From Aurelia coerulea (Eukaryota; Cnidaria; Scyphozoa; Semaeostomeae; Ulmaridae), in contig CM076951.1 of assembly GCA_039566865.1 (NCBI GenBank), positions 15,571,484 to 15,635,483 of the forward strand: a stretch of 64,000 bases of DNA, written 5' to 3'. Made by a program: the position numbers and the translations under genes. Shown piece after piece: positions 56,807 to 64,000 of this stretch. How positions within the stretch are numbered: the stretch's first letter is position 1; each line of letters starts with the position of its first letter. The notes beneath the pieces are model-generated. The model ran no database searches. It saw only the letters and a list, made by a program, of their open reading frames with translations, and was not told the origin of the DNA.

Positions 56807-57468
56807 TAAGTATTATTCGCAAGTAAGCCAAACACAAATGTTATGGTTAAATTATTATTTTGATGTAAACACAATTTGTGTCTGTTAATAGGCCTAGAAA
56901 AGAAGAGGGCTTTTTCGGGTATTCATGATGTCAGGTATTCTGGTAGGGTACATTATTCAGAAAATGAAGCCTAGAAGCCTGGACTGTAAAGTTACATTTA
57001 TTTTTTTTTGAAATTGTATCATTAAATTGGAAGCTACAAGGAGGATGGCCAGACCTTCCCACAATGCAACAGCGATCATTCAACTATACAAACCGAGGCA
57101 CACGCAGATCTCAGATCAGTTGCGATGAGCAAGCGTTAGGCCAGCATCTGTGCGTTTCATGTGAACATCTGTTGGCAAAATGTTCATTTTAATAATAGTT
57201 TGGACAAATTATGAGGTTTGGATCATAGCTATTGCGCTCGCAGGGCTCGTTTAATGTTTACTTGAGCGAGAACAATTGACTCAACTGCACGATCTCTTGC
57301 AACGATCGGACGATTTCGTGACTAGGCCTAAGCAAGGAAAGGCGGAAGTTTGTCTGTGTGGGAATCAAGGATGGAGTGATGTGTCTTTGCCTTCAAGACC
57401 ATAGCAGTATTTATGTCTACTGCATCGAAATTCATAACATTGTTACCTAAAGATAAGCGATCTGGTAG

Positions 57469-58856
57469 GGCCAGGTCTAAAACGCGGACATCACGGACAT
57501 CGCGGACATGTCCGCGATATTTGCAAGTCCGCGTTTTAGGTTTTCACATAGGGAAAAACCTAAAACGCGGACATCGCGGATATTTCTAATTCTTCGAAAT
57601 GAAGTGTTGATAACCATGTTTCCACGATCTTTATGCACACTGCTTCACAGAGACTCGCGGAGAGATAGTTGTTGGCGATTTTCTTCATGTCCGCGAAATC
57701 AATGTCCGCGTTTTAGGTTTTCACATAGGGAAAAACCTAAAACGCGGACATCGCGGACATCGCGGACATTTCATAATTCATCGAAATAAAACGAAATTTA
57801 GAAGACATTTTTTAGCTAAGAACTATGGTCTTGTGCTGGAAGGCAGTTTCTTAAATTTTCTGGCCATTTTATTACCAACAGTTTCTCATGTGTTTCTTAT
57901 GTTTTTAATGTCGGAAATGTAGAATCCATTTAGTTTTGCAGAAAGAGCTTACAAATTACTTAGTAAGATCTCAAAACAAGTAAATAACATAATTCCCTCT
58001 AAAAATAATTCCCAACAGTTGCTATTACTGTACAATGTCAAAACATTTTGAGTGACCTGTGCGAGGGGTGTGTCACTCTTTCGAAAAAGGCGTACGATAA
58101 TTTCTAAAACAATAGGATTTTTAGAGATTTTTTCTGGATTTTTCTTGAAGACGGAGCCCCGTCAGTCCACGAGAACTGCTTTTCAGGGGGACGTTGCAAA
58201 AGCATTTACAAGTCAAAAGATAAGTACTACATACTAGTTAACAAAATAAGAATTGTCATCACAGTTTTGACTCTTTTCTTAGATGTGGCAATGGAGGGTG
58301 CCTATCTGGCATCAAGATCAAGTTCAAGTAGTTTTCTGTAGTGGTAACAAATACAAATAGGTTACACCAAGTTTTGTCCCTCGTTGATCTATGTATTTCA
58401 TTTGGTTCAGTCACTTTTTACTTGTGTCCGTTTATGAAGTTTGTAGAAACGTACTTATCAACACTTTATTTCGAAGAATTGGAAAATGTCCGCGATGTCC
58501 GCGTTTTAGGTTTTTCCCTATGTAAAAACCTAAAACGCGGACATTGATTTCGCGGACATGAAGAAATCGCCAACAACTAACCCTCCGTGAAGTTGGTGTT
58601 AATTAGTTGTTGTTAACTAGATCAAAACCAACTGTAAATAAGTTTATGATTATGATTATGATCTTTGTGGAGCGGTGTGCATAAAGATCGCAGAAGCGTG
58701 CTCATCAACACTTTATTTCGAAGAATTAGAAAATTTCCGCGATGTCCGCGTTTTAGGTTTTTACATAGGGAAAAACCTAAAATGCGGACTTGCAAATGGC
58801 GCAGATATGTCCGCGATGTCCGCGATGTCCGTGGTGTCCGCGTTTTAGACCTGGCC
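57469..58856. mobile_element. 1388-bp Mutator-like element rich in GCGGACAT repeats, 10-bp TSD
   Basis: The ends GGCCAGGTCTAAAACGCGGA and perfect inverse lie at 57469 and 58856. GATCTGGTAG is duplicated at 57459-57468 and 58857-58866. The arms (about 300-370 bp) are built from repeated (C)GCGGACAT units and internal hairpins CCTAAAACGCGGAC...GTCCGCGTTTTAGG around TTCACATAGGGAAA. The middle is AT-rich with no gene. Confidence 0.85.
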
Positions 58857-58910
58857 GATCTGGTAGCTGTGAGCTTCAACCTGTTTTTGCTGACATTTTA
58901 CAGACTAGTA

Positions 58911-59048
58911 TACCGAAAACCTGGGTACACACAGGCTGCAGGGTACACCAGCAGGGAAGATTTGTTGCTAGCAACTGACGATGTTGATGAGCTGTCCAAG
59001 CGATATTCACCTTTTAATGGAAGTGCCTTCGAGCTGTTATCATCAAGT
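58911..59048 (+). CDS. Possible exon, unrecognised protein
   Basis: Acceptor TGCTGACATTTTACAG (ending near 58910) is followed by an open frame (LVYRKPGYTQAAGYTSREDL, then DDVDELSKRYSPFNGSAFEL) and a donor GTAAGA near 59049. The stretch is richer in GC than its flanks. It lies inside the 57037-61500 element, just after the Mutator-like insert. It resembles no family that I know. Confidence 0.3.
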
Positions 59049-59059
59049 AAGATGGTCAT

Positions 59060-60472
59060 CTCCTTTAATTTCATCCCAGGCATTGGATTTTGCTTTGATT
59101 TTACTGGAACCTTGCCTCTTTCTATTTTAGGCCTATCAAACTAATCTTTTACAATTTCTTGGAGACATCTTTGTTGTTTCATATGAATCTAAATCTATAA
59201 GGAGACATTTACGAAATTTTGCTCTTTATTGACAGTAGAACTAGAGCACATGCAAATTTGGTGGTTAGCTTTGATGAATGAAATGATGAGTCCCACACTC
59301 CTAGCTGTTCTTTTGGCACTAATCCAGGTCTCATAACAAAAACATAACACCCATCTGAGAATGCCAGTAAAAACTGGCTTGAATGGTCAGAGTGTCAGTT
59401 AGGCTGATGAAACCTTGCAGACTGTTTGTCCTCTGATCTCAGAAGTTATTTCCTTTCCTTTCAGCTTAACCTTGGTACAAGAAACATAAATGGCTGTTAT
59501 TAGTACTCTTGATGTTATGCAAGCTCTTGTACCTCTGAGATTTTCAGCTCACTACAATCAAAGGCGCATTGAGGATCTCTTCAGAAAACTTTGGGACTGA
59601 GAGAAACAATGTCTGAATCATGACCATTATGGAAAATCCAACTTTTGCAAGTCCAACTGGGAAGTAAATTCCCAGTTCTTCCATTAACTCCTGCATTAGA
59701 ATGCAACTGTGCAAATTTTGGAAAAAGAGGAACCATTGGAATTTGGAGCAACAATGAGAAAGAAGATAAACAGTATAATTTGTGTTTCAGTTTTGAATAA
59801 ACAATTTTCAGAATAGATAACTATACTTGGAGCATCTATTCACAAAAAACCATCAACATTAATTTTATCACAACATTTGTTTGAAGACTGTTGGCTCTTT
59901 AGCAATCCAAGTTTAGCATTGTTCTTGATATGATAACCCATACTACTGTGTTGTTCTTTAGTTGACCAATGTTGAACGGACTGACATTGATATCTTGAGT
60001 ACTAATATAGCAAAAATGAATTAAGAAATTTCAGGCTGTAGGTTTTCAGCAGTGGAAGGTTCTTAAATGAGTCAAATGTGGGAGTGTGCTAACAGTAAGA
60101 TTGTGTTTGCAGAAACATAGTACAGTGGATATCTCTGAACATGGGTGGCTTCCAACTATTAACTCTGTCTCTTGGGGTTTTTCAATGCAAAGAGGAAAGG
60201 AATTATTTGCTAACTATGTTGTTGACTTGACATAGACCCTATTCACAATAAAGTCATTTCTTTTAACATGCATCATTCACCTCAAATTGATATTAATAGT
60301 GAATAAGGTCTGCAGCAAGTGAAATATTTGATGACTCAAAATGGATTTGTAAAAGTATTGAAGAGTATTGGTACAGTAGTACACTCCCATTAGGGGCTAA
60401 GCAGATAGCTACCTAATTTACCCACATTTTTGCACTTGACAATACAAACACTTATACCAAAGTACCCCTAGT
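59060..60472. other. Non-coding stretch, nothing recognised
   Basis: This is the AT-rich interior of the 4.46-kb element. No ORF or repeat structure was recognised. Confidence 0.4.
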
Positions 60473-60640
60473 CAGTAGCAGACCCAGGGGAGGTATAAGG
60501 GGTAAATTCCCCCTTCTAAAAATTTGGCAATTATTGTTAATGAAAAATGCAAAAAAATGTCTGGATAGTCATTTTACCCCTATCCCAGCTGAAGGTTTTT
60601 TCTTTTACCCCTTTAATATAATTGCCTAGCTCTGCAACTG
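60473..60640. mobile_element. Degraded ~168-bp MITE candidate
   Basis: CAGTAGCAGACCCAGG at left and the inverse of CAGTTGCAGAGCTAGG at right (ending 60640) surround paired CCCCTT/TTTACCCC blocks. The ends match at about 12 of 16 positions, and there is no convincing TSD. Confidence 0.4.
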
Positions 60641-60710
60641 CCTCTTGCCTTCAATTTACAGTACCATGATTTAGAAGTTCTACATAGTTATCTTCTGGAA
60701 TTAGAGGAAT

Positions 60711-60741
60711 GTTTGTTTGTTTGTTTGTTTGTTTGTTTGTT
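60711..60741 (+). repeat. (GTTT)n microsatellite
   Basis: Nearly eight perfect GTTT units. Confidence 0.95.
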
Positions 60742-61749
60742 TTGGACTGTTTGGCAAATGGTATACCATGAGGTTTCCATCCTCTTTTTCTCCACTGAAT
60801 CACTTGGAGTGTATGCAAACTTCTTGACACCAGCATTATCAGTTTCTTCCTGCAAATAGAATTATGTGTATAATCAATTTTTGGATTTTCAGCGTTTGAT
60901 TGGAAAGATAAGGGTGTGTAACTTGTGAAAAATTGTTCAAAAAGTTCTTAGATCTTACATCAAGAGGCTAGTGATAAATAATAGATTTTACTGTAGCATT
61001 ATGTTGCTGCAGTTTCCTTGCAATCAGTCACACAGGACTCTAACACGGATAATCGCAAAGTACATTAAAAATGCCAAATTTCAAGGTTCGAAAAAATTAC
61101 TTTATCGTGGGGACTTAGGGGACTTAAGAAAATGTAGCATCATTGAGTATTAATCTTACTTGAAACGAGAGGATAACCTTAAGTCCCCATTCGTTAACCC
61201 AAACAGAGCCAAAAACTGTTACCCATTTTCAATAATAGGATTACCTTAGGCCCGTCACCGTTAAGTTACATTTTCATGCATTCATTGGTAATACCAGACA
61301 AAACAAAGTTAATCAATCAATACGCATATGGGATTAAATCTTTAAAATGCTTACAACTGCTCGTTCCCCTTTACGTTAATGTGTTACGAGTGCAAAACGT
61401 ATCGATGACTGCCTCAGCTTCGCCGCCATTGCTCCTGTCATCTGATTCCATCCTGAAGCAAAGCGCATTGCATTGTGGGAAGGTCTGGCCATCCTCCTTG
61501 GGAAGCTATAAATAATAAATCTAGTACATTTATGTTTTATAAGAAACCGCTTGTTATGATAATGTATGTAAGAAACTCAAACTCTCACTCAGATCATCAA
61601 AAAATTAAGAAACTCTAGCATGTTTTACTTTATTCTCGCTTATTTCCTGTATGATTCCCAGGAGGGGGTTTCATGTGGGGTTTCACTGAAATTCGCAAAA
61701 ATAGGAGAAAATGGGCAGTTTTCCACCATAGTTTATCATAAAAGTGGGT

Positions 61750-62200
61750 ACTAACAGGGGCGGACTGGCCGGTCGGGCTACCGGGCTAGGGCCCGAAGGG
61801 CCCCATCAGCAAGGTCCGCAAAGGGCCCCTTTTCTTGTGGAAATTTTGGTCATTGTTATAAAATTTGAGTTAGTAGTAGCTAGTGCAGTGGCATAGCGCA
61901 CAGTTGTTGGGGTTAGAGAAACTCCTAAGGGCCCCCGAGCTGTAGGGGCCCCTTAGGTTCTTCAACAAACTACTCCTACTGTCACTGATTTTCACTAGAG
62001 CAACTCCTAGGGGCCCCTGAGCTGTAAGGGCCCCTCAGCAAACTGCTACTACTGTTACTGATTTGCACTAGAGCAACTCTTAAAGGCCCCCCGAGCTGTA
62101 AGGCCCCTCAGCAAACTGCTACTACTGTTACTGATTTGCAATAATTAGTGCAAATCAGTAACAGTAGTAGCGGTTTGCTGAAGAACCTAAGGGGCCCCTA
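61750..62200. mobile_element. GC-rich non-autonomous element with ~70-bp tandem and inverted repeats
   Basis: It starts CAGGGGCGGACTGGCCGGTC, a hAT-like start. Tandem units of GGGCCCC..GAGCTGTAAGGG plus CAGCAAACTGCTACTACTGT plus TACTGATTTGCACTAGAGCA recur at about 61915, 62005 and 62085. An inverted unit is at 62150-62200. The right boundary is unclear because a hAT transposase relic adjoins it. Confidence 0.6.
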
Positions 62201-62202
62201 CA

Positions 62203-62477
62203 TTCTTTCTTTATGAGTTTGGACATAACAGCACAGCTTATTCAGAGCTCTACTGCATCTACCACTTTATGATGACTTTGGCAGTCACACAAGTTGAATG
62301 TGAACGCAGCTTCTCGTTTCTGAAGACAATCAAGAGTCGATTGAGGAGCATTATGGGGCAAGAGCGTTCAGAAGCCCTCATGCTGAGCGTCACTTGCTAC
62401 TTTCCATTTCAAACGAAGATATGATCGAAGAATTTAATAAAACTTCAAAGGAACTGTATAGGTTGCTACACTTGTAA
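62203..62477 (+). pseudogene. hAT transposase C-terminal (dimerisation) domain relic
   Basis: The frame reads LYEFGHNSTAYSELYCIYHF, then TLAVTQVECERSFSFLKTIK and SRLRSIMGQERSEALMLSV, the classic hAT C-terminal dimerisation signature (C-E-R-x-F-S..K...R). A frameshift near 62390 leads to SISNEDMIEEFNKTSKELYR and a natural stop at 62475-62477. Upstream catalytic sequence is absent, replaced by the GC-rich repeats at 61750-62200. It may be the internally deleted transposase of that element, which would make the CAGGGG start at 61751 its left terminus. Confidence 0.8.
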
Positions 62478-62550
62478 AACTGTTTAGAACTAAAAATATC
62501 ATTTTAACTGAGGTATATCATATTTGGCTAAACAATTTCGATCGAAACTT

Positions 62551-63039
62551 TCACGCCCCTGACACCTGACACATCACTGAATCTGCTGGAATTGGATTTG
62601 AATGTTTCTGAAAAGTTGAGAAGCCAAGCATATTTCGATATGCATGGAGCAAAATATAGGTATTCATGCTATCATGCAATACTTTACAGTACTCATGAAT
62701 ATAGTTTGACATACCAGATTTCAAGGGGCTAGAAATTTTAAACATATACTGCAATTACTGAAAAATTTTGCAAGGATATCTAGAGGAATGATGTCTTGAA
62801 GTCGTGGCATAAAATGCTGTCTGTAGATAAAACATCCAAACTGTTTGAAATCTTTTTAATAGCATTTTAAGCCAATGTAAAGGGCGTGGCTGCAAAAATT
62901 TCTCCTGGGGAGTACCCCCAGTATTCGCTCCAAATCAGGGTGGGTTTGCAATTTTTCAGTCACAGGCCCCATTTTATCAACTACCGTAGTCCAGTGAGGT
63001 CCAGTGATGAAGGAGCTAAGAACATCTCATTGTTTTCAG
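62551..63039. other. Non-coding stretch, presumed intron or intergenic
   Basis: It ends in a splice acceptor (TTGTTTTCAG at 63030-63039). No gene was recognised in it; the upstream exon of the next gene could lie here. Confidence 0.35.
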
Positions 63040-64000
63040 GTGAAGGCTCAGTGGAAAAAGTATTGCAAGGAAAACACTACAACAAATGTATGCGGGTGTT
63101 GAAGTATGTTTTTGATGCGCTGACACGTTTAAAACTCCAGAGCTTTGAAAGTTGGCTAATAAAGCAAGATTCCAATGACATACTTGAAAGGCTTTCCGAG
63201 TCAGAAGAGATGCAAAAAGCAATACACGATCTGAATGGCAAAAGCCTCGCTGACCTGATGCATGAGCACAGTGCAGTATTTGATAAACTCAATGAGTATG
63301 AAGAGCACTTAGAGAAAGACACTGAGTCTGGACCAATGTCAAGATTTTGGCAGTCGTTCCTGAATATGATGTGTATTCTATTTGCATTCATTCGATCAAT
63401 AAGAATGGGAGACTGGAAACTACACTTGGAGTCTACACAAAGAATGTTACCCTGGATGTTTGCATATGATCGTCCAAACTATGCGAGATACTTAACTTTA
63501 TATTGGTCTGAGATGCAAGCTCTCCCAGAAAAGCATCCTGCAATTCATATGGAGTTTGAGTAAGTATGATAATACTTTTCTCTATGGGTATGAAACTGCG
63601 CTCCACAGGAACCATGCCTTATTATATCTAAGCAGGCCTGCACTACAATTCTTGCAACATTTTGAGGCAAAAATTGGGAGAAATCAGTCTTCCATCATGG
63701 ATTGAGTGTCAAGGAATTTATAAACAATGTTTCATTTGTAGGATGAAATGTACAGTGACTCTGTAATGTCACGATGGGTGCTGCAAAATAGAATCATTTT
63801 AAGTTTCACTGCGGTGCCAGTCGCAGTCTTTGCGTGGTGGTTATTGGTGATTGAATTGAATTATGTTCACAAGTCTCAACCGTAGCCTTTCTTTTAAGAA
63901 ATGGGAATTTCTCCGTACGCCGTCTACCGGGATTCTTCAACACAGTTGCTTCTGATCAATGCATAGAACAATCCATCAATAGAGAGCAAAAATGCAGAGG
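63040..64000 (+). CDS. Spliced gene of unknown function (multi-copy cnidarian family), cut by window edge
   Basis: Exon A (63040-63559) follows a TTTTCAG acceptor and is open for 173 codons: GSVEKVLQGKHYNKCMRVLK, a Leu/Glu-rich helical middle, FIRSIRMGDWKLHLES and YDRPNYARYLTLYWSEM. Donor GTAAGT is at 63560. Exon B (63899-64000, acceptor CTTTTAAG) continues in the matching phase with NGNFSVRRLPG and SDQCIEQSINREQK. From memory, this GDWxLHL...AYDRPNYAR...FSVRR.PG...DQxIEQxINR pattern marks a large uncharacterised family in cnidarians and fish, often near transposons. There is no catalytic motif that I recognise. The exons show no stops, so it may be functional. 5' exons are unknown. Confidence 0.6.

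Larger units (their letters stand above)
57037..61500. mobile_element. 4.46-kb DNA transposon with 8-bp TSD (hAT-like)
   Basis: Inverted ends CAAGGAGGATGGCCAGACCT continue with TCCCACAATGCAA (left 57037-57069; right inverse ending 61500). The direct repeat GGAAGCTA lies at 57029-57036 and 61501-61508. The 8-bp TSD suggests hAT, although the CAAGG terminus is unusual for the family. It contains a Mutator-like element (57469-58856), a possible exon near 58911, a GTTT microsatellite and a degraded MITE. No transposase was identified. Confidence 0.75.

Overview
This window is animal DNA, most likely from a cnidarian (coral, sea anemone or hydrozoan type). The reasons are AT-rich sequence, GT-AG introns, eukaryote-only mobile elements (CR1/L2-like LINEs with an esterase ORF1, Ty3/gypsy LTR elements, THAP-DDE4, hAT, TTAA and Mutator-like DNA transposons), and protein families that I recall as multi-copy in cnidarian genomes. 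No gene identifies the species. No rRNA, tRNA or CRISPR array was seen. Almost every coding region is a broken transposon gene, so the window reads as a layered transposon graveyard with a few host-like exons near the right end.

Layout. (1) 1-1188: minus-strand THAP + DDE_Tnp_4 transposase with one in-frame stop. (2) 2151-19688: a stack of nested insertions that can be resolved from target-site duplications (TSDs). The outer plus-strand LINE-C (2151-4100 and 17941-19688) contains a hAT-type MITE (3009-3259) and the whole minus-strand LINE-A (4101-17940). LINE-A contains a TTAA-flanked DNA transposon (5035-10458) and a long-TIR element (11317-15050). The TTAA element contains LINE-B (6875-10378), which contains a 526-bp palindromic element (8188-8713). 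(3) 21422-26128: minus-strand Gypsy-1 with 145-bp LTRs and a small palindromic insert. (4) 26144-41649: LINE-D (coiled coil, CCCH fingers, endonuclease, RT) split by a TA-flanked MITE, by complete Gypsy-2 (29516-38947, 141-bp LTRs) and by another TA-flanked MITE. Gypsy-2 is itself split by a second copy of the 526-bp family and by a 4.65-kb TTAA element. (5) 42424-45096: a piggyBac-type MITE carrying four CRE octamers, then a 1.4-kb almost fully palindromic element. (6) 45129-50959: a tyrosine-recombinase-like gene flanked by inverted pairs of a ~200-250-bp repeat, convergent with an intron-containing SF3 helicase gene. (7) 51080-54010: tandem repeats, a LINE tail, a long TCA microsatellite and a 21-bp minisatellite. 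(8) 54602-64000: a P2X7-tail-like exon pair, a possible first exon, a 4.46-kb element with 8-bp TSDs enclosing a Mutator-like element, a hAT transposase relic, and a spliced gene of unknown function running off the right edge.

Working together. Each autonomous class supplied its own mobility functions (EN-RT, integrase-RT-RNase H, DDE transposase), but nearly all copies here carry stops, frameshifts or insertions. In several cases removing the insert and one TSD copy makes the interrupted coding frame contiguous again. That supports the element boundaries and gives a relative age order. The least familiar combination is the recombinase-like gene plus SF3 helicase at 45-51 kb, which is put forward as the main candidate for an undescribed system.
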